The notes below the pieces were generated by a model, which had not been told where the DNA came from, did not search any database, and worked only from the letters and a program-made list of their open reading frames with translations. Below are positions 17,799-26,211 of a stretch of DNA of 64,000 nt, piece by piece (the stretch's first letter is position 1; each line of letters starts with the position of its first letter). Origin of the DNA: Amycolatopsis decaplanina DSM 44594 (lineage in GTDB: Bacteria; Actinomycetota; Actinomycetes; Mycobacteriales; Pseudonocardiaceae). The position numbers and the translations under genes were made by a program. The DNA is taken from contig NZ_AOHO01000055.1 in assembly GCF_000342005.1 (NCBI RefSeq), forward strand, positions 1 to 64,000, read 5' to 3'.

Positions 17799-18410
17799 TC
17801 AGTGTGCTCCTCCGGCCGCGTCGCGCACGGCCAAGTTGACCTTCAGCACATTGACTCCCGGCACACCGATCCCGGCACCGCCCGTGTTCTCGGCCACGAG
17901 CTGCCGGACCTTCTCCTCCGGCAGGCCGGTGTTCCGCGCCACACGCGGGATCTGCAGCTCCGCGTAGGCGACGCTGATCGCCGGATCCATCCCGGAGCTC
18001 GAAGCCGTCACCGCGTCGGCGGGCACTCGCGACTCCTGGACGCCCTCGCGCGCGGCGATGAGTTTCTTGCGTTCACCGATCGCGGCGATCAGGCCCTCGT
18101 CGTACGGGCCCTTGTTCGAGGCGCCGGACGACGACGGGTCGCCGGGGCCGAGGGCGTCCTTCGATCCCGCTGACGGGCGGTTGTGGAACCACGGGTCCTT
18201 GGCCGGGTCGGCCGCGACCGGGTCCACACCGATCAGGGACGAGCCGGCGGCCTGTCCGTCCTGGCCGATGATCGAACCTTCCGCGTTGCCTTCGAGGCCG
18301 GGGATCCGGGAGACCGCCCACACGCCCAGGGGGTAGACCACACCCAGCAGAACCGTGAAGACGAGCAGGACACGCAGCCCGGCGAGGGTCTGCTTCAACA
18401 GTGCGTTCAT
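17799..18410 (-). CDS. kdpC: Potassium-transporting ATPase subunit KdpC
   Basis: A 203-aa subunit that stabilises the KdpA-KdpB complex. One N-terminal membrane helix (LRVLLVFTVLLGVVYPLGVW) precedes an extracytoplasmic domain. Family motifs include GSSLIGVD, DPWFHNRPSA, SSGMDPAISVAYAELQ and NVLKVNLAVRD. It lies between kdpB (3-nt gap) and kdpD. Confidence 0.95.
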   Translation of the reverse strand: MNALLKQTLAGLRVLLVFTVLLGVVYPLGVWAVSRIPGLEGNAEGSIIGQDGQAAGSSLIGVDPVAADPAKDPWFHNRPSAGSKDALGPGDPSSSGASNKGPYDEGLIAAIGERKKLIAAREGVQESRVPADAVTASSSGMDPAISVAYAELQIPRVARNTGLPEEKVRQLVAENTGGAGIGVPGVNVLKVNLAVRDAAGGAH

Positions 18411-18413
18411 GGG

Positions 18414-20507
18414 TTATCCGATTCCAGGGATGAGACGGACGAGCAGGTCGATCAGCCAGATCCCGAGGAACGGGCTGACGATGCCGCCGAGGCCGTAGAC
18501 CAGCAGGTTCCGGCGCAGCAGCGCCGAGGCTGAAGACGGTTTGTACCGGACGCCGCGCAGGGCGAGCGGGATCAGGCCGACGATGATCAGGGCGTTGAAG
18601 ATGACCGCCGACAGGATCGCCGACTTCGGCGTCGCGAGCTGCATGATGTTGAGCGCGCCTAGCTGGGCGAAGATGCCGGTGAACATCGCGGGCAGGATCG
18701 CGAAGTACTTCGCGAGGTCGTTGGCGACGCTGAAGGTGGTCAGCGCGCCGCGGGTGATCAGCAGCTGTTTGCCGATCTCCACGATCTCGATCAGTTTCGT
18801 CGGATCGGAGTCGAGGTCCACCATGTTCCCCGCCTCCTTGGCGGCGGAAGTCCCGGTGTTCATCGCGACGCCGACGTCGGACTGCGCGAGCGCGGGGGCG
18901 TCGTTGGTGCCGTCGCCGGTCATCGCGACCAGCCGCCCGCCCTCCTGCTCCTTCTTGATCAGCGCCATCTTGTCCTCGGGCTTGGCCTCGGCGAGGTAGT
19001 CGTCGACGCCCGCGTCCCGCGCGATGGCCTTGGCGGTGAGCGGGTTGTCCCCGGTGATCATGACGGTCTTGATGCCCATCGCGCGAAGCTGGACGAACCG
19101 CTCCTTCATCCCCGGTTTGACCACATCGGACAGCCGGATCACGCCGCGCACGAACGCTTTCGCACCGTCGTACTCCGCGACCACGAGCGGGGTCCCGCCC
19201 TGCCGGCCGATCTCGTCGACGACGCGTTCGGTCTCGTCCGGCATGTCGCCACCGCGTTCGCGGACCCACTCACGCACGGCGGTGGTGGCCCCCTTGCGGA
19301 CCTGGCGTTCACCGATGTCGATGCCGCTCATCCGGGTCTGCGCGGTGAACTCGACGAAATCCGCGAGCTTCTCGTCGTCGGACGCCGTCTCCGCGAGACC
19401 GTGTTCCCTCGCGACGAGTTCGACGATGCTGCGGCCTTCCGGCGTGCCGTCGGCGAGGCTGGACAACCGGGCCGCCTTGGCGATGTCGTCCACAGTGGAC
19501 GCTCCGACCGGGATCAGCTCGGTGGCCTTGCGGTTGCCGAAGGTGATCGTGCCGGTCTTGTCCAGCAGCAGCGTCGAGACGTCCCCTGCGGCCTCCACCG
19601 CGCGACCGCTCGTCGCCAGGACGTTCCGCTGCACCAGCCGGTCCATCCCGGCGATGCCGATCGCCGACAGCAGCGCGCCGATCGTCGTCGGGATCAGGCA
19701 GACCAGCAACGCGGTCAGCACGATCACGGACTGCTGGCTCCCGGAGTAACCCGCCATCGGCTGCAGGGCCACGACGGCGAGCAGGAAGATGATCGTGAGC
19801 GTCGAGAGCAGGATGGTCAGCGCGATCTCGTTCGGCGTCTTCTGCCGCGAAGCGCCCTCCACCAAGGCGATCATGCGGTCCACGAAGGACTCGCCGGGTT
19901 TGGTCGTGATCTTCACGACGACGCGGTCAGAGAGCACCGTGGTGCCGCCGGTGACCGCGCACCGGTCACCGCCCGATTCGCGGATGACCGGGGCCGACTC
20001 GCCGGTGATGGCCGATTCGTCGACGGTCGCGATGCCCTCGACGACGTCGCCGTCACCCGGGATCACCTGGCCGGCCTCGACGACCACGAGGTCGCCGACG
20101 CGCAGGTCCGCGCCCGGCACTGTCTCCTCGTCGCCGTCCTCGGTGAGGCGGCGCGCGACGGTCTCCTTCTTGCTGCGCCGCAGGGTTTCCGCCTGTGCCT
20201 TGCCCCTGCCCTCCGCGACGGCCTCGGCGAGGTTCGCGAACAGGACGGTGAACCACAGCCAGATCGTGATGAGGATGGTGAACACGCTCGGGTCGGTGAT
20301 CGCGAAGACGGTGGTCAGCGCCGAGCCGATCCACACCACGAACATGACCGGGTTGCCGAGCTGATGGCGGGGATTGAGCTTGCGCAGCGCCTCCGGCAGG
20401 GAGGTCAGCAGCTGGCGCGGGCTGAAGATCCCCGCGCCGACCCGGCCGGTGTTCTCCACGTGGTGCTGCGTTGTCTCTTCAGGGGTCCGTTCCTGGGTCA
20501 TGGTCAT
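18414..20507 (-). CDS. kdpB: Potassium-transporting P-type ATPase subunit KdpB
   Basis: A 697-aa P-type ATPase that energises high-affinity K+ uptake. It has the actuator TGES motif (ITGESAPV), phosphorylated Asp316 in DKTGT, the nucleotide-domain KGAT motif (VRKGATTAV) and the hinge TGDGTNDAPAL. It starts at ATG 20505-20507, overlapping the kdpA stop by 4 nt; the frame stays open upstream only in the shadow of kdpA. A GTCCACAGTGGAC palindrome lies inside the gene at 19488-19500. Confidence 0.97.
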   Translation of the reverse strand: MTMTQERTPEETTQHHVENTGRVGAGIFSPRQLLTSLPEALRKLNPRHQLGNPVMFVVWIGSALTTVFAITDPSVFTILITIWLWFTVLFANLAEAVAEGRGKAQAETLRRSKKETVARRLTEDGDEETVPGADLRVGDLVVVEAGQVIPGDGDVVEGIATVDESAITGESAPVIRESGGDRCAVTGGTTVLSDRVVVKITTKPGESFVDRMIALVEGASRQKTPNEIALTILLSTLTIIFLLAVVALQPMAGYSGSQQSVIVLTALLVCLIPTTIGALLSAIGIAGMDRLVQRNVLATSGRAVEAAGDVSTLLLDKTGTITFGNRKATELIPVGASTVDDIAKAARLSSLADGTPEGRSIVELVAREHGLAETASDDEKLADFVEFTAQTRMSGIDIGERQVRKGATTAVREWVRERGGDMPDETERVVDEIGRQGGTPLVVAEYDGAKAFVRGVIRLSDVVKPGMKERFVQLRAMGIKTVMITGDNPLTAKAIARDAGVDDYLAEAKPEDKMALIKKEQEGGRLVAMTGDGTNDAPALAQSDVGVAMNTGTSAAKEAGNMVDLDSDPTKLIEIVEIGKQLLITRGALTTFSVANDLAKYFAILPAMFTGIFAQLGALNIMQLATPKSAILSAVIFNALIIVGLIPLALRGVRYKPSSASALLRRNLLVYGLGGIVSPFLGIWLIDLLVRLIPGIG

Positions 20508-22174
20508 GCGAGTGCCTCTGCTATGGGCCCGAGCGCGAGCGCCGGGATGAACGTGAGGGCCGCGACGAGCACGATCGTGCCCGCGAGCATCGTGCCGAAG
20601 AGCGGTCCGGTGGTGGGCAGCGTGCCGGCGGTCTCCGGAACCTTCCTCTGCGCGGCAAGGGATCCGGCCAGGCACAGCACGGCGAGGATCGGGACGAACC
20701 TGCCTAGCAGCATGGCGACGCCGAGCGAGGACTGGAACCAATCATTGGTGACGGTGATGCCGGCGAACGCGCTCCCGTTGTTGTTGCCCGCCGACGCGTA
20801 GGCGTAAAGCACCTCGGAAAGCCCGTGGGCGCCCGAGTTGTTCAACGCGGCCAGGTTGCCGGGGTTCATCAGCGCGATCCCGGCGCCGAGCAGCACCACC
20901 GTCGGCATGGCGAGCATCGAGACCGCCGCGCAGGTGACCTCGCGCTTGCCGAGTTTCTTCCCCAGGTACTCCGGCGTCCGGCCGACCATCAGCCCGGCGA
21001 GGAACATCGCGATCACGGCCATCACCAGGATCCCGTAGAGACCGGTGCCCACCCCGCCCGGCGAGATCTCGCCCAGCAGCATGTTGAGCAGCGCTCCGCC
21101 GCCGCCGAGCCCGCTGTAGCTGTCGTGCATGCTGTTGACCGCGCCCGTCGACGTGCCCGTGGTGGCGTTGGCGAACAGGGAACTCAGTCCGATGCCGAAG
21201 CGCTGTTCCTTGCCCTCCATGTTCGCCCCGGCGGCCAGCGGCGCCGGTCCGCTCGCGTTGGCTTCGGACAGCCAGGTCACGGCGAGCATCGCGGTGAACA
21301 GCCCGGCCATCACCGAAAGCAGGACGTAACCCTGCCGCGTGTTGCCGACGAGCTTGCCGAACGTCCGGGTGAGCGAAACCGGGATGACCAGGATCAGGAA
21401 GATCTCGATCAGGTTGGTCCAGGCGTTCGGGTTCTCGAACGGGTGCGAGGAGTTGGCGTTGAAGATGCCGCCACCGTTGGTACCGAGCTCCTTGATCGCC
21501 TCCTGGCTCGCGGCGGGCGCGAGCGCGATCTTGCTCGCGCTGCCGTCCGGGTTGAGGACATCGATCCCGCTCTTGAGGCTCTGGACGACGCCGAGTGCGA
21601 TGAGCACGATCGCGGCCACGAACGAGATCGGCAGCAGGATCCGGATCGTGCCGCGGGTCAGGTCCACCCAGAAGTTGCCGAGGCGGTCGGTCTTCGAGCG
21701 GACGAACCCGCGGACGACCGCGACGGCGACCGAAAGGCCGACGGCGGCGGACAGGAAGTTCTGCACGGTCAGTCCGGCCATCTGCACGAAGTGACCCATG
21801 GTCGCTTCGGGGCTGTAGGACTGCCAGTTCGTGTTGGTCACGAAGCTGACGGCGGTGTTGAAGGCGACCGCCGGCGAGACCGGTTCCTTGCCGAGACTCC
21901 ACGGCAGGATCGCCTGGAATCGCTGAAGCAGGTACAGGAGCACGACGGAAACGAACGAGAAGCCGATCACGGCGGACGCGTAGGTCTTCCATTGCTGTTC
22001 CGATCCGGGGTTCACCCGGAACAGGCGGTACAGGCCGCGTTCGGCCTTGGTGTGCTCCTCCGTAGAGGAGACAGTGAAGACGCGCGCCATGTAGTCGCCC
22101 AGTGGCCGGTAGACCACGGCGAGCGCGACGAGGAGGAGACCGGCCTGCAGGAGGCCGGCCGCGGTGTCTGACAT
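20504..22174 (-). CDS. kdpA: Potassium-transporting ATPase channel subunit KdpA
   Basis: A 556-aa membrane subunit carrying the K+ pathway, related to SKT channels. About ten helices are visible, with selectivity-filter-like stretches such as TNTNWQSYSPE, GTNGGGIFNANSSHPFENP and ASAGNNNGSAFAG. Its ATG overlaps the kdpF stop by one base (TGATG), which implies translational coupling. Confidence 0.97.
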   Translation of the reverse strand: MSDTAAGLLQAGLLLVALAVVYRPLGDYMARVFTVSSTEEHTKAERGLYRLFRVNPGSEQQWKTYASAVIGFSFVSVVLLYLLQRFQAILPWSLGKEPVSPAVAFNTAVSFVTNTNWQSYSPEATMGHFVQMAGLTVQNFLSAAVGLSVAVAVVRGFVRSKTDRLGNFWVDLTRGTIRILLPISFVAAIVLIALGVVQSLKSGIDVLNPDGSASKIALAPAASQEAIKELGTNGGGIFNANSSHPFENPNAWTNLIEIFLILVIPVSLTRTFGKLVGNTRQGYVLLSVMAGLFTAMLAVTWLSEANASGPAPLAAGANMEGKEQRFGIGLSSLFANATTGTSTGAVNSMHDSYSGLGGGGALLNMLLGEISPGGVGTGLYGILVMAVIAMFLAGLMVGRTPEYLGKKLGKREVTCAAVSMLAMPTVVLLGAGIALMNPGNLAALNNSGAHGLSEVLYAYASAGNNNGSAFAGITVTNDWFQSSLGVAMLLGRFVPILAVLCLAGSLAAQRKVPETAGTLPTTGPLFGTMLAGTIVLVAALTFIPALALGPIAEALA

Positions 22175-22275
22175 CAGAATTTCTCCGGCCTGACCAGTGC
22201 GATGAACAGATAGACGATCAGCCCCAACGCCAGCAGTCCGCCGACGACGTTGGCCACGGCTCCCGTGCCGGTCAC
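22174..22275 (-). CDS. kdpF: KdpF small subunit
   Basis: A 33-aa single-helix peptide starting at GTG 22273-22275: a glycine-rich start, the helix LLALGLIVYLFIAL and the typical ending VRPEKF. KdpF stabilises the KdpABC complex in the membrane. It is coupled at both ends: its start overlaps the stop of the upstream 27-codon microprotein (GTGA) and its stop overlaps the kdpA start (TGATG). Confidence 0.9.
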   Translation of the reverse strand: MTGTGAVANVVGGLLALGLIVYLFIALVRPEKF

Positions 22276-22355
22276 AGCTTTTCCAGACCGCGAAGGGTCA
22301 GGGCGAGAACCACGAATACGCCGATCAGGAGCACGGCGTAGAGCAAGTCGGCCAC
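22272..22355 (-). CDS. 27-aa single-helix membrane microprotein leading the kdp operon
   Basis: A GTG start (22353-22355) with GAGAGG 6 nt upstream opens a 27-codon frame that ends in the GTGA overlap with kdpF. The peptide is almost all hydrophobic (LLYAVLLIGVFVVLALTL) and ends in RGLEKL, much like KdpF's ending PEKF. A well-placed ribosome site, tight coupling and the KdpF-like layout support a real gene. It may be a KdpF paralogue or a regulatory peptide. Its small size means it is easily missed by gene callers. Confidence 0.7.
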   Translation of the reverse strand: MADLLYAVLLIGVFVVLALTLRGLEKL

Positions 22356-22435
22356 TAGGCACCTCTCAGGACAGGTCACCCCATCGGCGACCAGGACCCC
22401 GCAACACTGCGCCTGGTACAGACCATCGAGGCCCC

Positions 22436-22490
22436 TGCCTGACGGCCTCTTGATGCCCCGATCGGGTGCCTTTACGACTTCTTGATGCCC
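22436..22490 (-). promoter_or_regulatory. Tandem KdpE-like box upstream of the kdp operon
   Basis: Two imperfect copies of a 23/24-nt element lie at 22436-22458 and 22467-22490, each ending in CTTGATGCCC on the + strand. Read toward kdp, each gives GGGCATCAAG followed about 11 nt later by GTAAAGG or GTCAGGC. The copies are 32 nt apart, about three helical turns. Paired direct half-sites are typical of OmpR/KdpE-type regulators. Assignment to KdpE is inference from operon context. Confidence 0.5.
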
Positions 22491-22562
22491 GGTGACGTGC
22501 CCCACAGACCGTGACGCACTGCGGACGGAGCGTGCAATTCGGGCAGACAAGCCGCCCGAAGC

Positions 22563-22580
22563 GTGTTACACCAGTGTTAC
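22563..22580 (+). promoter_or_regulatory. Heptamer direct repeat upstream of asnB
   Basis: GTGTTAC occurs twice with a 4-nt spacer (11-nt period), 40 nt before the asnB start. Direct heptamers at 11-nt spacing are the usual target of SARP regulators, and a SARP gene lies 5 kb downstream, but the link is speculative. The repeat could also be part of the promoter. Confidence 0.35.
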
Positions 22581-22619
22581 GGGTAGTTGTATGTGCTAAC
22601 TAATCACCAGGAGGTAGCG

Positions 22620-24452
22620 ATGTGCGGAATCGCCGGGTGGGTCTCCTACGGCACGGACCTGACACAACGCCGCGAGGTCGTCGACGCGATGACCGCGACC
22701 ATGGCGTGCCGCGGACCGGACGACTCGGGCACCTGGGTCCGGCCGAACGTCGCGCTGGGCCACCGGCGGCTGGCGATCATCGACCTGCCGGGCGGCAGGC
22801 AGCCGATGGCCGAAGCCGGGCTGGCCGCGATGGTCTACAGCGGTGAGGCGTACAACTTCACCGAGCTGCGCGAGGAACTTCTCAAGCGGGGCCACAAGTT
22901 CGAGACCGACAGCGACACCGAGGTCGTGCTCCACGGTTACCTGGAGTGGGGCGACGAGGTCGTCGACCACCTCAACGGCATGTACGCCTTCGCGATCTGG
23001 GACGAGCGCGACGAGAAGCTCGTGATGATCCGCGACCGCATGGGGATCAAGCCGTTCTACTACTACCCGACCCCGGACGGCGTCCTGTTCGGCTCGGAGC
23101 CGAAGGCGATTCTCGCGAACCCCTTGGCGCGCAAGGTGGTCGACACGGACGGCTTGCGCGAGCTGATGTCCATGACCAAGACCCCGGGCTGGTCGCTGTG
23201 GAAGGGCATGCACGAGGTCGGGCCGGGCACGATCGTCACCGTCGACCGCTCCGGGATCCGCACGCGGACGTACTGGAAGCTCGACGCGAAACAGCACACG
23301 GACGACCAGGAGACCACGGTCGAACGGGTCCGCGAGCTGATGACCGACATCGTGCACCGTCAGCTGATCGCCGACGTGCCCCGTTGTGTCCTGCTCTCCG
23401 GCGGGCTCGACTCCAGTGCGGTCACCGGCCTCGCCGCCGCACGGCTGGCGGAACAGGGCGAACGGCTGCGCACGTTCTCGGTCGACTTCCAGGGCCAGGA
23501 GGAGAACTTCCAGCCGGACGAGGTGCGGGACACCCCGGACTCGCCCTACATCCGCGATGTCGCGCGGCTGGTCGGCTCGGACCACAAGGACGTCGTGCTG
23601 AACCCGGCCGAGCTCAGCGACCCCGAGGTCCGTCGCAAGGTACTGACCGCGCGGGACATCCCGGCCGGGCTCGGGGACATGGACACCTCGCTGTATCTGC
23701 TGTTCAAGGCGATCCGCGCGGAGTCGACGGTGGCACTGTCCGGCGAATCCGCCGACGAGGTCTTCGGCGGATACCGCTGGTTCCACGACGAAGCCGCGGT
23801 CAACTCGGGAACGTTCCCCTGGCTCGCCTTCCAAATGGGGCTCACCAGTGAGCGGGGCGCCCTCCTGCGCGGCGAGGTCCAGGAGAAGCTGGACCTGCCC
23901 GGCTACATCGCCGACCAGTACGCCACCGCCGTCGCCCAGGTCGAGCACCTCGACGGCGAGAGCGAACAGGACCGCAAGATGCGCACGGTCTGCAACCTCC
24001 ACCTGAGCCGGTTCGTGCGGATGCTGCTGGACCGCAAGGACCGGGCGTCGATGGCCGTCGGGCTCGAGGTGCGCGTGCCGTTCTGCGATCACCGCCTCGT
24101 CGAGTACGTCTACAACACGCCGTGGTCGCTGAAGACGTTCGACGGCCGGGAGAAGAGCCTGCTGCGGCACGCGACCGAACACGTGCTGCCGACGTCGGTG
24201 CGGGACAGGGTCAAGAGCCCGTATCCGTCCACTCAGGACCCCGGCTACGCGGCGGCGCTGCAGCAGCAGGCCAAGGAGGCCCTGACCGAACGGGACAACC
24301 CGGTGTTCGACCTGGTGGACCGCGACTGGCTGCACCGGATGTCCGAAGTGGATCCGGCCACGATGCCCTCGGCCCAGCGCTCCGGGATCGACCGGGCGCT
24401 GGACCTCTACCACTGGTTCGACCTGTACCGGCCCGAACTTCGGCTCGACTGA
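22620..24452 (+). CDS. asnB: Asparagine synthetase (glutamine-hydrolysing)
   Basis: A 610-aa enzyme converting aspartate, glutamine and ATP to asparagine. The start is fixed by the catalytic Cys that must follow the initiator Met (MCGIAGW) and by AGGAGG just upstream. The N-terminal class II glutaminase has GHRRLAIIDL and GEAYNFTELR. The synthetase domain has the ATP loop SGGLDSSAVTG, SGESADEVFGGY and RVPFCDHRLVEY. It stands alone, divergent from kdp and convergent with the ABC-2 exporter genes. Confidence 0.93.
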   Translation: MCGIAGWVSYGTDLTQRREVVDAMTATMACRGPDDSGTWVRPNVALGHRRLAIIDLPGGRQPMAEAGLAAMVYSGEAYNFTELREELLKRGHKFETDSDTEVVLHGYLEWGDEVVDHLNGMYAFAIWDERDEKLVMIRDRMGIKPFYYYPTPDGVLFGSEPKAILANPLARKVVDTDGLRELMSMTKTPGWSLWKGMHEVGPGTIVTVDRSGIRTRTYWKLDAKQHTDDQETTVERVRELMTDIVHRQLIADVPRCVLLSGGLDSSAVTGLAAARLAEQGERLRTFSVDFQGQEENFQPDEVRDTPDSPYIRDVARLVGSDHKDVVLNPAELSDPEVRRKVLTARDIPAGLGDMDTSLYLLFKAIRAESTVALSGESADEVFGGYRWFHDEAAVNSGTFPWLAFQMGLTSERGALLRGEVQEKLDLPGYIADQYATAVAQVEHLDGESEQDRKMRTVCNLHLSRFVRMLLDRKDRASMAVGLEVRVPFCDHRLVEYVYNTPWSLKTFDGREKSLLRHATEHVLPTSVRDRVKSPYPSTQDPGYAAALQQQAKEALTERDNPVFDLVDRDWLHRMSEVDPATMPSAQRSGIDRALDLYHWFDLYRPELRLD

Positions 24453-24472
24453 GTTCCCGGTCCGCCGCCGTC

Positions 24473-25393
24473 TCAGCGACGGCGGCGGACCGTGCCCCCT
24501 ACCGCGACGCCCCCGAGCACCGCGGTCGCGGCGAGCAGGATGCCCGCCTCGGTCCACTGGAACCGCCAGAACCGGCCGGCGGGCTGGTAGACGGTGAAGT
24601 CGCGGTATCCCGCCGCCTCGACGCAGGCGTTCATCCCCTTGCCGCGAGGACATTCGGGCACCTCGTCCAGCAACCGCAGCTCCCGCCCGTCCGGCGCGAC
24701 CCTCCCCGCCCGCACGATCAAGCCGTCCTTTGTCGAGGGATCGACGCCGACCGTGCGGACCGGCTCGGCGTAGTGCGGCCGCAGGAGCATCAGCGTGATC
24801 GCGGCCGCGACGAACACCGCGGCCGTGATCGCGATGGCGGGCAGGGTTTTGCGCACCAGCACCCCCGCCGCGGCCCCGAGGGCGAAGGCGAACAGCCACC
24901 ACGCGGCGGGCGCGACGCCGACGGCGCCGAAGTACGACGTCTCGCCGAGCGTCTCGGCCTTGCCGGGGAAGATCTCCAGCCAGCTGCCGAACATCTGCCC
25001 CGAGGCGAGCCCGGCGAGCGCCGCGGCCACGGCGAGGACGCCGAACTTGACGCCCAGCCAGCGTCCACGGTTCACCGACTGCGTCCACGCGAGCTGATAC
25101 GTGCCCCGTTCGTATTCCCTGGCGAGCAGCGGCGCTCCCCAGAAGACACCCGCCAGCAATGGGACGAACGGCAAGGTCACGATCAGCGGGTAGACCTTCT
25201 GGTAGAGGTCTTCCAGTCCCGCGTCGTAGTCGCGGCAGGGCACGCCGCCGCCGTAGCAGTACGAGGAGATCTCGCCGCTCGCGGCGTCGCGGGCGGCCTG
25301 CCCGGACAGGAGCAGGATCCCGCCGACCACGGCCAGGAAGCCGAGGGTGACGAGCAGCTGAGTGCGGTGCTGCCGCCAGGTGAGCCAAAGCAA
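24473..25393 (-). CDS. ABC-2 type permease, second of a tandem pair
   Basis: A 306-aa membrane protein with about six helices and a large outer loop with several Cys (SSYCYGGGVPCRDY). It is a clear paralogue of the gene upstream: both share WLTxRQHRxQLLV at the start, GVFWGAPLxAxEYERGTxxLAWTQS, RWLGVK and a final FQWTEA segment. No ATG fits; alignment with the paralogue and a GAAAGG site 9 nt upstream favour TTG 25391-25393. With the ATPase at 26212 it forms an exporter or lantibiotic-immunity-like transporter of unknown substrate. Confidence 0.8.
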   Translation of the reverse strand: MLWLTWRQHRTQLLVTLGFLAVVGGILLLSGQAARDAASGEISSYCYGGGVPCRDYDAGLEDLYQKVYPLIVTLPFVPLLAGVFWGAPLLAREYERGTYQLAWTQSVNRGRWLGVKFGVLAVAAALAGLASGQMFGSWLEIFPGKAETLGETSYFGAVGVAPAAWWLFAFALGAAAGVLVRKTLPAIAITAAVFVAAAITLMLLRPHYAEPVRTVGVDPSTKDGLIVRAGRVAPDGRELRLLDEVPECPRGKGMNACVEAAGYRDFTVYQPAGRFWRFQWTEAGILLAATAVLGGVAVGGTVRRRR

Positions 25394-25407
25394 GGAAATA
25401 TGCCTTT

Positions 25408-26205
25408 CTAGGAACGGCGCCGGATGGCGAAGGTCGCGGCGACGGCGAGCAGGAGGGAGACGCCCGCCAGGATCGCGGCTTCGGTCCACTGGAAGCGCCA
25501 GTACCAATCCTGGGGCAGGACCTTGAGCGCGGTGATCTCTCCGGCGGCGTCCCTGACCATTTCGACGACCCGGCCCACGGGTTCCTGACCGGTTCCCAGC
25601 GTGACGAGCCGCGGTTCCGCGTAGAGGTCGCGCACGTTGCTCAGGCCGATCATCAAGCCCACCGTCACCGCGATGGTGGCGGCGATGGCGGGCAGGGTCT
25701 TGCGGATGAGCGCGCCCGCCGCGGTACCGAGCACGAACCCGAAGAGCCACCACGCGCCCGGCGCGACGCCGGTCATCGTGAACAGGACCGGGTTGTCGAA
25801 GCGGCTGGTGAAGGCGGTGTCGCCGCGGTCGGCGGGGAAGACCTCCACCCAGCGCTGCATCATCGCGCCGAACGCGAGGCCGCCGAGGGTGGCGAGAACG
25901 GCGAGGAACCCCAATTTCACGCCCAGCCAGCGGAATCGTGAGATCGACTGCGTCCAGGCGAGTTTCGTCGTGCCGCGCTCGTATTCGGCCGCGACCAGCG
26001 GGGCGCCCCAGAAGACGCCGATCGCCACGGGGACGACCTGGAGCCAGGAGAGGTACTGGTACAGATCCGCGAACAGCTTCGCCGGGTTCGGACTGTCCGC
26101 CGCGGCGTTCCCGTTGACCAGCAAGAGGATCCCGACGGCCACGAGCAGGGCCGCGGTGACCAGCAGCTGCATCCGGTGCTGGCGGTAGGTGAGCCAGAAC
26201 ATCAT
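25408..26205 (-). CDS. ABC-2 type permease, first of a tandem pair
   Basis: A 265-aa membrane subunit with about six helices. The core motif GVFWGAPLVAAEYERGTTKL and the short intracellular helix LAWTQSISRFRWLGVK are typical of ABC-2 permeases. It starts at ATG 26205 (MMFWLTYRQH), 6 nt after the ATPase stop. Together with its paralogue it could form a heterodimeric permease under the YtrA-type regulator at the head of the operon. Confidence 0.85.
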   Translation of the reverse strand: MMFWLTYRQHRMQLLVTAALLVAVGILLLVNGNAAADSPNPAKLFADLYQYLSWLQVVPVAIGVFWGAPLVAAEYERGTTKLAWTQSISRFRWLGVKLGFLAVLATLGGLAFGAMMQRWVEVFPADRGDTAFTSRFDNPVLFTMTGVAPGAWWLFGFVLGTAAGALIRKTLPAIAATIAVTVGLMIGLSNVRDLYAEPRLVTLGTGQEPVGRVVEMVRDAAGEITALKVLPQDWYWRFQWTEAAILAGVSLLLAVAATFAIRRRS

Positions 26206-26211
26206 TCCCCC

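Noticed and set aside
22356..22619. Possible c-di-AMP (ydaO) riboswitch in the kdp leader
   Set aside because: I could not find the conserved junction sequences; the repeats there fit protein-binding sites better.
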